From Candidatus Aenigmatarchaeota archaeon (lineage in GTDB: Archaea; Aenigmatarchaeota; Aenigmatarchaeia; CG10238-14; SCSR01): a stretch of 35,860 nucleotides of DNA. The stretch's first letter is position 1. Every line of letters begins with the position of its first letter. The stretch covers positions 1 through 35,860 of the forward strand of contig JACPJS010000011.1 in NCBI GenBank assembly GCA_016187405.1, read 5' to 3'. Below the pieces are notes generated by a model. That model saw only the letters and a program-made list of their open reading frames with translations. It was not told the DNA's origin and made no database searches. Below are positions 26,587 through 35,860 of the stretch, piece by piece. A program made the position numbers and the translations under genes.

Positions 26587-26730
26587 TTATTATTTCTTCT
26601 TCTTCTTTGCCAATTTTTACACCTCGTGCGATATGATATATAATAATTGTTAGTCCTTGCTTATAAACATCGCAGATTTATTTTCAAAAGAAATTTCTAG
26701 TGATTTATATTTCAAAACCAATTATTTTTG

Positions 26731-26964
26731 ATGAAAATAAAAATTTCTGCGACTTATGAGGGAAAATGTTCCATTTGCAAGAAAAAATCTATTGTTTTCA
26801 CTGCTGGAGATGAAGATACTCATAGAACAGTGTCGATATGCAAAGATTGCGCAGCTGAATTAGGTGACGCTGACACAGCATCTGTGATAGAGAAACATGG
26901 TAAAGTTGACAAAGAGCCTTTCAAGGAAGGAGTAAAGATAACTGGGAAGGGCACTGCGGGTTAA
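26731..26964 (+). CDS. Small CxxC zinc-binding protein
   Basis: CSICKKKS...SICKDCAAEL; ATG at 26731. Confidence 0.7.
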   Translation: MKIKISATYEGKCSICKKKSIVFTAGDEDTHRTVSICKDCAAELGDADTASVIEKHGKVDKEPFKEGVKITGKGTAG

Positions 26965-26990
26965 TAATTAAAAAATTCAATTCTATTAAA

Positions 26991-27764
26991 ATGAAAACAA
27001 TTCATGTCGCTATAATTCTATCAATTATAGGTCTGGTTTTCGTTTCTGGCATGACAGGTTTCTTCATTCTGAGAAAATCCAGCTCACAGGAATATCTTGT
27101 CACTAGAGTTATAGACGGAGATACGGTTGAATTGTCAGATAACGAACGTGTAAGATTACTTGGGATAAATGCACCTGAGATAACAGAAGCTCATTATCAG
27201 GATGCTAAAGACAAGATGATAGAACTGGTGCAAAACAAATCTGTGACATTCGAGAACGGTCCGCAGGACAAGGATCTTTACGGTAGATCACTGAGATACA
27301 TTTTTGTAAACAGCACTTTTGTGAACCTTGAGATGGTTAAGGGAGGCTATGCTACTGTATATCTTCTTGATCCAAGTGAAAAATATTATCTTGAATTCAA
27401 GACAGCCGAGAAACAGGCTAAGGATCAGAAACTTAGAATATGGGGTATATCTGAAGATGGAAAATGCATTTCTCTGATTACTCTGCACTATGTTAATGAC
27501 GAATACGCTGCTTTCAAGAATAGCTGTTCACGTTCGATTGAAATGACGTCATGGGAAGTGAAAGATGCTGGGACGAAAATATACAAGTTCAAAAAATTTG
27601 TCCTGAATGGAAATTCTTCATTCGTTTTATTCTCAGGCAAGGGAACTGACACTGCAGGCAAACTCTATTGGGACAATGCGAAATCAATTTGGAACAATGC
27701 TGGAGATACGTTGTATTTGCGCGATGGTAATGGTAGTTTGGTTATCAGTTATACATATCCGTAA
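26991..27764 (+). CDS. Secreted/membrane thermonuclease (SNase) with C-terminal lamin-tail-like domain
   Basis: VTRVIDGDTVELSDNERVRLLGINAPE, DLYGRSLRYIF; C-terminal NSCSRSIEMTSWEVKDAGTKIYKF...W.N.GDTLYLRDGNG lamin-tail pattern. Confidence 0.87.
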   Translation: MKTIHVAIILSIIGLVFVSGMTGFFILRKSSSQEYLVTRVIDGDTVELSDNERVRLLGINAPEITEAHYQDAKDKMIELVQNKSVTFENGPQDKDLYGRSLRYIFVNSTFVNLEMVKGGYATVYLLDPSEKYYLEFKTAEKQAKDQKLRIWGISEDGKCISLITLHYVNDEYAAFKNSCSRSIEMTSWEVKDAGTKIYKFKKFVLNGNSSFVLFSGKGTDTAGKLYWDNAKSIWNNAGDTLYLRDGNGSLVISYTYP

Positions 27765-27767
27765 AAT

Positions 27768-28193
27768 TTATCCACCATGATATCCAGGAAACTGCATTGA
27801 TAGCAAGTTTGCAATATTAGAAATCAATTTAGGTTCCACGACTGCGATATCAGTCACAGAGAGTATGCCTTTTATCTTGTCTTCCTCTATAACTGGTATC
27901 TGTCTCATCTTGTATTGTATCATAACATCGACGGCTTCTTCTATGGTTTTGTCAGGAGTCACGCTCATCACATCTACCTTCATAATTTCTTCAACCAAGG
28001 TACTTTGAGGTGGTTTTTCTTGTGCAACAGACTTTACAATATCATTGTTCGTAATCATCCCGACCAGTTTGCTATTTTCTGCAACGACCAGACTGCCTAT
28101 CCCCATTTTCGACATCGCTTCAGAAGCTTCCTTTATCGTAGCATCTTTCTTTACAACGACAACATTCTTGTTCATCACGTCGTTTACTAACAT
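27768..28193 (-). CDS. CBS-domain pair protein
   Basis: Two CBS repeats: VNDVMNKNVVVVKKDATIKEASEAM, MKVDVMSVTPDKTIEEAVDVM. Confidence 0.92.
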   Translation of the reverse strand: MLVNDVMNKNVVVVKKDATIKEASEAMSKMGIGSLVVAENSKLVGMITNNDIVKSVAQEKPPQSTLVEEIMKVDVMSVTPDKTIEEAVDVMIQYKMRQIPVIEEDKIKGILSVTDIAVVEPKLISNIANLLSMQFPGYHGG

Positions 28194-28227
28194 ACATCTA
28201 TTTTAGTTTTAATCTATAAATAATATT

Positions 28228-28383
28228 ATGGGCAAAGCCATTTCTAAGAAAGCAAAAAAAGTAAATCCTAACATCCTGCGAATCAGAAGACTGAAGAAAC
28301 TGGAAAAGTTTGTCGAACAGCAGCTGGAAAAGTACGTGAAGATACACAAGAAGCATGAGAAGGAAATTTCCTACATAGGATGA
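28228..28383 (+). CDS. Small basic protein, 51 aa (not in ORF track)
   Basis: ATG at 28228: MGKAISKKAKKVNPNILRIRRLKKLEKFVEQQLEKYVKIHKKHEKEISYIG*; fills an otherwise empty gap. Confidence 0.65.
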   Translation: MGKAISKKAKKVNPNILRIRRLKKLEKFVEQQLEKYVKIHKKHEKEISYIG

Positions 28384-28384
28384 T

Positions 28385-29167
28385 CTATTTTTTCTTTTTT
28401 GTTCCTCTTTTCTGATAGAACGCTATGCCATAGCCTGCAACCAGACACAGAATACCAACAACCAGCACTATGATGAACATGTTTGTGAGGGATGAGATGA
28501 AATTGTCTATAGCAGGTTTTATCGCGGCATTCACATCAGAAGAGCCCGTTGATGGTATCAATGACTGGACCTTGTTCAAGACAATGACAGGGAATGCAGT
28601 GAATACAAGGTTCCATCCAAGTCCTTGCAGTCTGCCGACCCAGGTCTCAATAGATACAAATAATATTCCCAGTCCGATTAGGGCTATTACAGCTGAATAT
28701 GTTGTTGCAGTCCTGTACAACTGGTTTCCTTCGTTCGATATAAAGAATATCGGCGCTCCTTGGAATGTATTGGCCGGTGATTGTGAACATTCAATCAAGT
28801 TGGAAAAGTTGCATCCAAACTTCTTGTAATAAACGCTGTCTAGCATAGCTCCTGACATTATTTGAGGCAATTGAGATGCATCGGAGTTTCTTACATCATT
28901 GCAGTTCAATTGTATTGTAAAATCCTGGGACACATGATATGTTATCTCGCTTGATTGTCCACATTGGGTCAATGTGATATAACGCAACGCCTGTAGATCA
29001 TTTTGTGACAGGTTTGAGAATTGATTTCCTAGTATTCCAGATGAAATCTGTTTTATAGAGTCGTGTGTCGTGAGATTCGTAACACCGATTAGAATTATAG
29101 CAAATGCCAGGAATGCAGTGAATATCAAAAACCCGAAAAACTTACCAGTTGCCTGCAGAAATCCCAT
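28385..29167 (-). CDS. Polytopic membrane protein, hypothetical
   Basis: TM segments near the N-terminus, middle and C-terminus; ectodomain with Cys; start at MGFLQATGKF preferred. Confidence 0.7.
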   Translation of the reverse strand: MGFLQATGKFFGFLIFTAFLAFAIILIGVTNLTTHDSIKQISSGILGNQFSNLSQNDLQALRYITLTQCGQSSEITYHVSQDFTIQLNCNDVRNSDASQLPQIMSGAMLDSVYYKKFGCNFSNLIECSQSPANTFQGAPIFFISNEGNQLYRTATTYSAVIALIGLGILFVSIETWVGRLQGLGWNLVFTAFPVIVLNKVQSLIPSTGSSDVNAAIKPAIDNFISSLTNMFIIVLVVGILCLVAGYGIAFYQKRGTKKKK

Positions 29168-29217
29168 AAAACAAATTGGATTATGTGAATATAAAATAAG
29201 GATTTTTAATTTATAGT

Positions 29218-29553
29218 ATGAACATCCATACAGACGGTTCCGGGAAGACGGGAAGGTATGCATATGTCGTGGAGAAGGAAGGCGTGATAAAGATTTTCCA
29301 GAAACGTGGAATTACTCATAATGAGGCTGAGTATATGGCAGTTATTGTTGCATTGACCGAAAACAACGCGAAGGAAATAAACATATTTTCGGACAGTGAA
29401 TTGATTGTTAAACAGTTGAACAGAAATTACAAAATAAAGGAAAAAAGAATGTTAGACCTTGCATTGAGGGTACAGAAATTGTGTGAAGGAAGGAGTGTAA
29501 CTTTTACGTGGATTCCACGTGAGAGGAATCTTGCAGGGAAGGTGCTCGGATGA
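29218..29553 (+). CDS. rnhA: RNase HI-like protein
   Basis: IHTDGSGKTGRYAYVV, THNEAEYMAVIVAL, IFSDSELIVKQL, WIPRERNLAG. Confidence 0.85.
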   Translation: MNIHTDGSGKTGRYAYVVEKEGVIKIFQKRGITHNEAEYMAVIVALTENNAKEINIFSDSELIVKQLNRNYKIKEKRMLDLALRVQKLCEGRSVTFTWIPRERNLAGKVLG

Positions 29554-29876
29554 AAGTTAGAATAGGGAACGATATTGTCGACGTGAAGAGATTCGGAAAG
29601 TCGATCAAGAGTCCAAAGTTCGTTGAGCATGTTTTCTTGAAATCTGAATTGAATAATATGGATGTCGATCATCTAGCAGGAATATTTGCCGCAAAGGAAG
29701 CAGTGATGAAGGCACTTGACATGAAACCGGGATCATGGTTGAATATTGAGATAACAAAAGAAAAATCTGGCAGGCCTAAAGCAAAATTCGTGGATGTTGT
29801 TGTTGATTCTGATCTGAGCATAACCCATGACGGTAGATATGCAATGGCAACTTTCGTGGTTGTTAAAGATGGTTAA
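29550..29876 (+). CDS. acpS: Holo-ACP synthase-like 4'-phosphopantetheinyl transferase
   Basis: MKVRIGNDIVDVKRF, FAAKEAVMKAL, GRPKAKF, DLSITHDGRYAMATFVV; ATGA overlap with rnhA. Confidence 0.9.
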   Translation: MKVRIGNDIVDVKRFGKSIKSPKFVEHVFLKSELNNMDVDHLAGIFAAKEAVMKALDMKPGSWLNIEITKEKSGRPKAKFVDVVVDSDLSITHDGRYAMATFVVVKDG

Positions 29877-32304
29877 CACATTCGGTGATTTTGCAAACTT
29901 GTTCAGACATTACAGTAATCGTACCGCTATAAAGATTAGACCAAGGTTCAGGACGATATCATGGACGTATGGTGAGCTGTTGAAGAATTCACTTGCAATA
30001 GCAAAACTTTTGGTGAAGAACAAAGTGAAGAAAGGAGACAAAGTGATATTGTGGGCGCCGAATTCACATCTATGGGTCGCGTCATTCTTCGGGATTCAAT
30101 TCGTCGGTGCAGTCGCAGTTCCGATAAGCATTCAGAACGATGAGAAGTTTGTCAGGAAAATCATCAAGCAGACTAATGCGAAGGTTGTGATGAAGACATC
30201 TCGATTTTCCTCCATAAGAAAAATGAAGAACATCGATTTGGAAAATATTTCATTCGATGATTATAGGTTCACTCCTGTGAAAACAAGGGATGATAACATA
30301 GCAGAGATTGTTTATACATCAGGGACTACCGGTGATCCGAAAGGAGTGGTACTTATGCACAGGAACATTCTGAGCAATGTGAAAGCAATATCCGAGATAA
30401 TCACAATCAAACCCGATGACAGATTTTTGTCCATACTTCCATTGTCGCATATGTTTGAACAGACTGCAGGAATGTTATTACCGTTTTATAAAGGATGCCA
30501 GATAACGTACGCGACCAGCTTGAATTCAATAGCACTGAGGAAGAATCTTGTTGACGACAGGATAACAAAACTTGTTGCAGTACCTGAATTCCTGAAGATC
30601 GTGATGAACAGGATTGAGAACGAGGCCGAGAACCAGAACAAGAAAAAACAATTGGACAGATTGTTCAACATATCAGAAAAAATTCCTTTCATGTCATTGA
30701 GGAAAATTATTTTCAGGCCTGTGCTGAAAAAATTCGGGAATCTTGATACGGTCGCTTCTGGCGGTGCACCACTTGAAAAGGAAATCGGCGAAAAATGGGA
30801 GAAGATGGGAATATATGTGTTGCAGGGATATGGTACCACAGAGACTTCACCAGTGATTTCTGCAAATGGTTATGAAGATAGAAAAATAGATTCGGTAGGT
30901 AAGGTCGTTGATGGTGTTGAAATAAAATTCTCCGATGATGGCGAGATACTTGTGAATGGACCTAATGTAACACTCGGTTATTACAAGAGACCTGATAAGA
31001 CAGAGGAATCTTTTCTTGATGGATGGTATAGGACAGGTGATGCTGGATATCGTGATGACGATGGGTATCTGTATATAAAAGGCAGGACGAAATACATGAT
31101 CATTCTTGAGTCTGGTGAGAATGTTTATCCCGAAGACATCGAGAATGAATTGAACAAATCGAATGTCGAGAGCTGTGTTGTCGGATTGAATAGGAATGGT
31201 AATGTAGAAATCCATGCTGTGTTGTCAGGAAAAATAAAAAATCCTGAAAAGATTATCGAAGATGCAAATTCAAAACTCGCATCATACCAGCAGATACAAG
31301 GATATACGATATGGCCTTATGATGATTTTCCAAGGACTGTTACGAGAAAGATAAAGAAGGAGGAAGTCATTTCATATCTTCAATCCGCAGAAACCAAAAC
31401 AGAGAATAAAAACAACGAACATTCCTATGTCGAAAGGATAATCTCTCAGATAGTTGGGATTAACTCAGGCAGGATCAATGATAAATCCAAACTGGTTTCT
31501 GATTTGAAAATGGATTCGTTGCAAAGAGTTGAACTTGTTTCAAGGATAGAGGACGAGACTGGAGTAATTATTGACGAGTCTGATATCGGAATTAAAACAA
31601 CTGTACGTGATATCAAAAAGAAAATCGAAAACAAGAAACACAAAATCGAGAAATATGAATTCAACGAATGGCCATTGTCGAATACGATAATAAATCTTAG
31701 GAATATAGTGAATAATCTGATAATATTTCCTCTGATATCTTTGTCCGCCCCACAAAAAATCGAGGGACTGGAGAATTTGGAGGGTTTGAAAGCGCCTGTC
31801 ATGTTTATGTCAAATCATATCAGTGGTATGGATGCTGGCATATTGTCGAGAGCTTTGCCAAAAAAGTTCAGGAGGGTAGCTGTAGCGGCTGGGATAGATT
31901 CCACTCATGAAAAATTCCCACAGTTCATCCCGTTGCTGAATTTCATCTTCAACATATACCCGTTCGCCAGAAAAGGTCAGATAAAATCATCGATAGATTA
32001 CACGGGAAGACTTGTTGACAGGAGATTTTCGATAATGTTATTTCCAGAAGGCAGAGTTTCGAAAGACGCCAAGCTGAAGAAAATAAAAGACGGGGCGGGA
32101 TTTCTTGCAGTCGAAATGGATATACCAATTGTTCCTGTGAAATTGATCGGTGCCAATTATGTATATCCGCTCGGCAGGAGAATACCTGAGTTGCCTACAC
32201 GTCATGATGTGAAAATAAAATTCGGAAAACCGATTTACTTTTCTCCAGATACTTCATACATCGATGCGACCAGAACAATAGAAAAAGCGATGAAGGAACT
32301 TTAA
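29869..32304 (+). CDS. Trifunctional acyl-AMP ligase - acyl carrier protein - PlsC-type acyltransferase fusion
   Basis: AMP-binding YTSGTTGDPKGVVL and GYGTTETSP, YRTGDAG; ACP site LKMDSLQRVEL (Ser codon 31516-31518); PlsC NHISGMD and FPEGR. 8-nt overlap with acpS. Confidence 0.92.
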   Translation: MVNTFGDFANLFRHYSNRTAIKIRPRFRTISWTYGELLKNSLAIAKLLVKNKVKKGDKVILWAPNSHLWVASFFGIQFVGAVAVPISIQNDEKFVRKIIKQTNAKVVMKTSRFSSIRKMKNIDLENISFDDYRFTPVKTRDDNIAEIVYTSGTTGDPKGVVLMHRNILSNVKAISEIITIKPDDRFLSILPLSHMFEQTAGMLLPFYKGCQITYATSLNSIALRKNLVDDRITKLVAVPEFLKIVMNRIENEAENQNKKKQLDRLFNISEKIPFMSLRKIIFRPVLKKFGNLDTVASGGAPLEKEIGEKWEKMGIYVLQGYGTTETSPVISANGYEDRKIDSVGKVVDGVEIKFSDDGEILVNGPNVTLGYYKRPDKTEESFLDGWYRTGDAGYRDDDGYLYIKGRTKYMIILESGENVYPEDIENELNKSNVESCVVGLNRNGNVEIHAVLSGKIKNPEKIIEDANSKLASYQQIQGYTIWPYDDFPRTVTRKIKKEEVISYLQSAETKTENKNNEHSYVERIISQIVGINSGRINDKSKLVSDLKMDSLQRVELVSRIEDETGVIIDESDIGIKTTVRDIKKKIENKKHKIEKYEFNEWPLSNTIINLRNIVNNLIIFPLISLSAPQKIEGLENLEGLKAPVMFMSNHISGMDAGILSRALPKKFRRVAVAAGIDSTHEKFPQFIPLLNFIFNIYPFARKGQIKSSIDYTGRLVDRRFSIMLFPEGRVSKDAKLKKIKDGAGFLAVEMDIPIVPVKLIGANYVYPLGRRIPELPTRHDVKIKFGKPIYFSPDTSYIDATRTIEKAMKEL

Positions 32305-32852
32305 CTTTTCATGCTCACTGACATACCGTCTGCAAGCGGAACCAGAAAACTCACAATCTTCTTGTGATTGAATATAGCCTCCCTCCATTTCTTCAACGGT
32401 TCCTCTTCCCACATCACATTGTCTGCAATTAACAACCCGTTCTTCTTCAACACCCTCACACAATTGTCCAACACCTGTACGTATCCTTCCTTCCATATGT
32501 CAAGGAAAATAATATCGAACTTGTTTTCAGGCATCTTCTTCAACAGTTCGGTAGCATCGCCGAATTTCGGGATTATGTTTTTTGCTTTCGCTTTCTTGAA
32601 ATTCCTCACGGCCTCGTCATAATAATTCTTGTCGTTCTCAATCGTTGTAACCTTCCCCTTTGTCCCGACTGCTTTTGTCATTAGCAATGCAGAATACCCT
32701 GTCAGTGTTCCTACATCAAGGACTGTCTTCGCTTGTGAAACTTTAGCAAGCATGTAGAGGAAATTTCCCTTCACTGGACCAACTATAGGCAAGAATTTCT
32801 TCCCGCTTGATGACTCTATCTCAATCTCCCTCATGACCGATTCTATGCTCAT
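32301..32852 (-). CDS. Class I SAM O-methyltransferase (COMT-like)
   Basis: VLDVGTLTGYSALLM, TTIENDKNYYDEA, FDIIFLDIWKEGYV, GLLIADNVMW. Confidence 0.9.
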   Translation of the reverse strand: MSIESVMREIEIESSSGKKFLPIVGPVKGNFLYMLAKVSQAKTVLDVGTLTGYSALLMTKAVGTKGKVTTIENDKNYYDEAVRNFKKAKAKNIIPKFGDATELLKKMPENKFDIIFLDIWKEGYVQVLDNCVRVLKKNGLLIADNVMWEEEPLKKWREAIFNHKKIVSFLVPLADGMSVSMKS

Positions 32853-32891
32853 ACAATCTGGAATGTTAATTCAGAAAGCGTATTTAAAAAA

Positions 32892-35177
32892 CTAACCTAT
32901 GTATCTTGGTGAGACTTCTTCGTCGCCACGGCTCGACAACTTTCTCTTTCTCTCTACAAATTTCTCGTAGTAGTTGATCACATCCTTGCTGATGCTAGGA
33001 ACAGTCCTGGCTACGACATCTTCAAAATGTTTCATCTTTATTTCTTTCGTCTTCTTGTCTTCTCTCAATGCTTCCATCGCAGCTTCCCTGCATACGGCTT
33101 CTATGTCTGCACCGCTGAAACCATCTGTCTTCCTCACCAATTCTCTCAAATTAACATCCTTTGCCAATGGCATCTTTTCTGTGTGGACTTTGAATATCTC
33201 TGTTCTTGATTTATCATCTGGTGCAGGTACGAGAACCATCCTGTCGAATCTCCCAGGTCTCAACAATGCAGGATCGATTATGTCTGGCCTGTTTGTTGCT
33301 GCGATTATCACAACACCGTTCAATTCTTCCAATCCGGATATCTCTGATAACAATTGCGATACCACGGTTTCTGTTGCATTGCTTCCAGTGAACATTCCTC
33401 TTCTCGGTACCAACGAATCTATCTCATCCAAGAAGATTATCGCAGGAGCAACTTGTCTTGCTCTTCTGAATATGTCTCTGATTGCCTTTTCAGATTCACC
33501 GACCCATTTAGAAAATACTTCTGGTCCTTTTATTGAAATGAAATTCGCTCCACTCTCATTCGCTACTGCCTTTGCCAATAATGTTTTTCCAGAACCAGGA
33601 GGTCCGTATAGCAATATTCCATGTGGCGGTGTGATTCCCATCCTTTCAAAGTTGTCTGGATATTTCAATGGCCATTCAACCATTTCCTGCAATTGTTTCT
33701 TCACATTGTCCAGCCCACCGATGTCATCCCATTTTACTTTAGGAATTTCTACAAGGACTTCTCTCATTGCTGATGGTTCCACTACCCTCAATGCGTTTTC
33801 GAAATCTTCTTTCGTGACAATTAATTTTTCATAGACTTCCTTTGGCAGTTCCTCGTCTTCCTTCCATTTGATATCAGGCAATACTCTTCTCAATGAAGAC
33901 ATTGCAGCTTCCTTTGCAACTGCCCATATATCCGAACCAACAAAACCATATGTCACATCTGCAAGATGATTTATATCGACATCCTTTGCGATAGGCATGT
34001 TCCTCGTATGTATCTTGAAAATTTCCAATCTTCCATCACGATCAGGTACTGGGAATTCAATTTCCCTGTCGAATCTTCCAGCTCTTCTCAATGCAGGATC
34101 GACACTGTTAGGTCTGTTTGTTGCTGCGATGACAATTACCTTTCCTCTTTTCTTCAATCCGTCCATCAATGTCAACAATTGCGATACAGTTCTTCTTTCA
34201 ACTTCACCTGATACCTCTTCACGCTTTGGTGCGACCGAATCAACCTCGTCCAAGAAAATAATCGTCGGTGCATTCTTTTCTGCATCTTCGAAAATCTTTC
34301 TCAAGTTCTCTTCAGTCTGTCCGTACCACTTTGAAAATATTTCTGGACCGCTGATTGAAATGAAATTCGCTCCCGATTCATTTGCAACCGCTTTAGCCAG
34401 CAATGTCTTTCCCGTTCCCGGAGGACCGTATAACAAAATTCCTTTTGGTGCTTCGATACCGATTCTTTCAAATAATTCCGGATGTCTCAATGGTAGTTCG
34501 ATCATCTCACGAACCTTGTGTATGATTTCTCTTATTCCACCGACGTCTTCATATGTAACAGACGGGACAGTCCTGTCGTCCAGTCTCATCGAGTCTGGCA
34601 ACTGCGGCATGATTTCCAATTCAGTTACCTCACCGATCTTTACAATCCCGGCAGGCGTGGTGTTTACAACAACGAATCTCGTATCACCTAGAAATGGTGT
34701 GAAGAAATCCTCAAAGTCCATTCCGAAGAAATCCTCGAACAATCCAGAACTTCTTCTCCTTCCCGCAGGCGCTGGAAGAATTATGTCACCCTTCATCATA
34801 GGTCTCATGAAAATATTTTGCTTAATCAATTGCGGAGCTGCATGAACCATAATACCTTTCTGTGCAGGTGCCAAAATGACAGATCTTGCTTCCTTCGCAT
34901 CAGCCTTTCTTAATTTTACAAATTCCCCAACACCGCTTCCCGCATTCCTTCTTGTGATACCATCCATCCTTACAATGTTCAAACCGACATCAGCAGGATA
35001 TGCTCTTACTGCGATTGCTCCTGTTATCTTTTCTCCCTCGATCTCTATGATGTCCCCTTCCTTCAATAACAATTTTGTCATCGTACCGGAGTCAACACGA
35101 ACAATTCCCCTTCCTGCCTCTTCCCTTGCAGTCAATTCTCCTACCTTCAATTTCACTTCATGTACTGTTTCTGCCAT
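32892..35177 (-). CDS. cdc48: CDC48/VCP family AAA+ ATPase
   Basis: N-domain plus two AAA modules: [30 protein letters not shown] and [30 protein letters not shown], two Walker B motifs. Confidence 0.97.
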   Translation of the reverse strand: MAETVHEVKLKVGELTAREEAGRGIVRVDSGTMTKLLLKEGDIIEIEGEKITGAIAVRAYPADVGLNIVRMDGITRRNAGSGVGEFVKLRKADAKEARSVILAPAQKGIMVHAAPQLIKQNIFMRPMMKGDIILPAPAGRRRSSGLFEDFFGMDFEDFFTPFLGDTRFVVVNTTPAGIVKIGEVTELEIMPQLPDSMRLDDRTVPSVTYEDVGGIREIIHKVREMIELPLRHPELFERIGIEAPKGILLYGPPGTGKTLLAKAVANESGANFISISGPEIFSKWYGQTEENLRKIFEDAEKNAPTIIFLDEVDSVAPKREEVSGEVERRTVSQLLTLMDGLKKRGKVIVIAATNRPNSVDPALRRAGRFDREIEFPVPDRDGRLEIFKIHTRNMPIAKDVDINHLADVTYGFVGSDIWAVAKEAAMSSLRRVLPDIKWKEDEELPKEVYEKLIVTKEDFENALRVVEPSAMREVLVEIPKVKWDDIGGLDNVKKQLQEMVEWPLKYPDNFERMGITPPHGILLYGPPGSGKTLLAKAVANESGANFISIKGPEVFSKWVGESEKAIRDIFRRARQVAPAIIFLDEIDSLVPRRGMFTGSNATETVVSQLLSEISGLEELNGVVIIAATNRPDIIDPALLRPGRFDRMVLVPAPDDKSRTEIFKVHTEKMPLAKDVNLRELVRKTDGFSGADIEAVCREAAMEALREDKKTKEIKMKHFEDVVARTVPSISKDVINYYEKFVERKRKLSSRGDEEVSPRYIG

Positions 35178-35287
35178 TAGTTGTTCACCTGATGCGTATC
35201 CTTTGTCAGATAATCCGTACCATATATTGTTCTTTCAAGCATTTCATCTAATTCCTTTTGAATCTGCTGTACGATTTCTATGCTCAT
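35177..35287 (-). CDS. 36-aa small protein, candidate translationally coupled ORF
   Basis: [36 protein letters not shown]; start overlaps upstream stop (ATGA) and stop overlaps cdc48 start (TAATG). Not in ORF track. Confidence 0.7.
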   Translation of the reverse strand: MSIEIVQQIQKELDEMLERTIYGTDYLTKDTHQVNN

Positions 35288-35634
35288 TCATCTTCCTCCC
35301 ATTCGTCGAATTCCTTTTCTGTCTCTTCATCCAATAAAATTTTGAAATTCTTCCACATTACTTTACTACTCCATTCCTCGAAAAATTCAAACACACGGTC
35401 GAAGTCATCTTCAGGAACTATGAATGAAGATTGATTCACTTTGACATACGGCATCTCGTCCAGCACACCTTTTCTTTCATATGTGTATGTCTTGTTCTCC
35501 TTTGGTACAGATTGTGTCCAGCCGTATAACTGTTTGAAGAATTTCGTCTTTTCAGAACCGTTTGTCTTCTCGGTCTTGATCGAGAATGCTATTAGCACGC
35601 CTTTCTTTTCCATAGTTAGTGTATTGGTGTACAC
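35284..35634 (-). CDS. Hypothetical protein (~109-116 aa)
   Basis: ORF with acidic C-terminus; ATG at 35613 (MEKKGVL) is a likely alternative start. Confidence 0.65.
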   Translation of the reverse strand: MYTNTLTMEKKGVLIAFSIKTEKTNGSEKTKFFKQLYGWTQSVPKENKTYTYERKGVLDEMPYVKVNQSSFIVPEDDFDRVFEFFEEWSSKVMWKNFKILLDEETEKEFDEWEEDE

Positions 35635-35713
35635 AACTATTTAAATATATATGTCCCCGACATTGTCTCAATTAAGGGTGATTTTTAGTGGTGTCGAATG
35701 AGGGTGATAAGTT

Positions 35714-35860
35714 TTAATTTTCTTTTATGTAATCTTGATACTCTTTATCGGAATCCATAAAAAGTTGTTTGAAAACTATAGGAGTAATTGGAATAATATG
35801 TTCTAAAGATTTGTATAGCTCTGGATTCGGTGTTATTATGACAACATCTTCATGAGTAGT
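35714..35860 (-). CDS. 3' end of a CDS truncated by the window edge
   Basis: Open frame from the edge: TTHEDVVIITPNPELYKSLEHIIPITPIVFKQLFMDSDKEYQDYIKEN*. Confidence 0.5.
   Translation of the reverse strand, partial: TTHEDVVIITPNPELYKSLEHIIPITPIVFKQLFMDSDKEYQDYIKEN

Noticed and set aside
32974-34845. Long plus-strand ORFs (286 and 282 aa) antisense to cdc48
   Set aside because: Shadow ORFs produced by codon bias in the conserved CDC48 gene; no family motifs, and the CDC48 frame is certain.
1-35860. CRISPR arrays, rRNA genes, transposases or integrated virus
   Set aside because: No regularly spaced direct repeats, rRNA-like stretches or transposase/integrase motifs were seen; the propeller repeats are coding repeats.

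Overview
This 35.9-kb window is gene-dense, AT-rich archaeal chromosome. The information-processing genes are archaeal: class I LysRS, Orc1/Cdc6, SRP54/FtsY, Pus10, L21e, Rpb4, prefoldin alpha, EF1-beta, Pth2, CDC48. A DPANN-type lineage is my inference, not shown. I identify about 34 full-length proteins (including two small ORFs missing from the ORF track), two partial CDS at the window edges and seven tRNA genes. By hand folding, four of the seven tRNAs carry introns, one of them in the D-arm. The observations I rate highest are: (1) a class I lysyl-tRNA synthetase fused in frame to an AlaX-type trans-editing domain; (2) an RNase H / AcpS / [acyl-AMP ligase - ACP - PlsC acyltransferase] overlapping gene run, a self-contained acyl activation and transfer module that is unexpected in an archaeon; (3) a tRNA-Thr(CGU) with a 13-nt intron between positions 22 and 23, matched by a 13-nt intron of identical layout in initiator tRNA-Met; (4) an AmmeMemoRadiSam-like radical SAM protein whose CxxxCxxC motif reads CxxxGxxC; (5) a 36-aa ORF coupled by stop/start overlaps to the CDC48 gene. 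Nothing was searched against databases. Family calls come from motif recognition.
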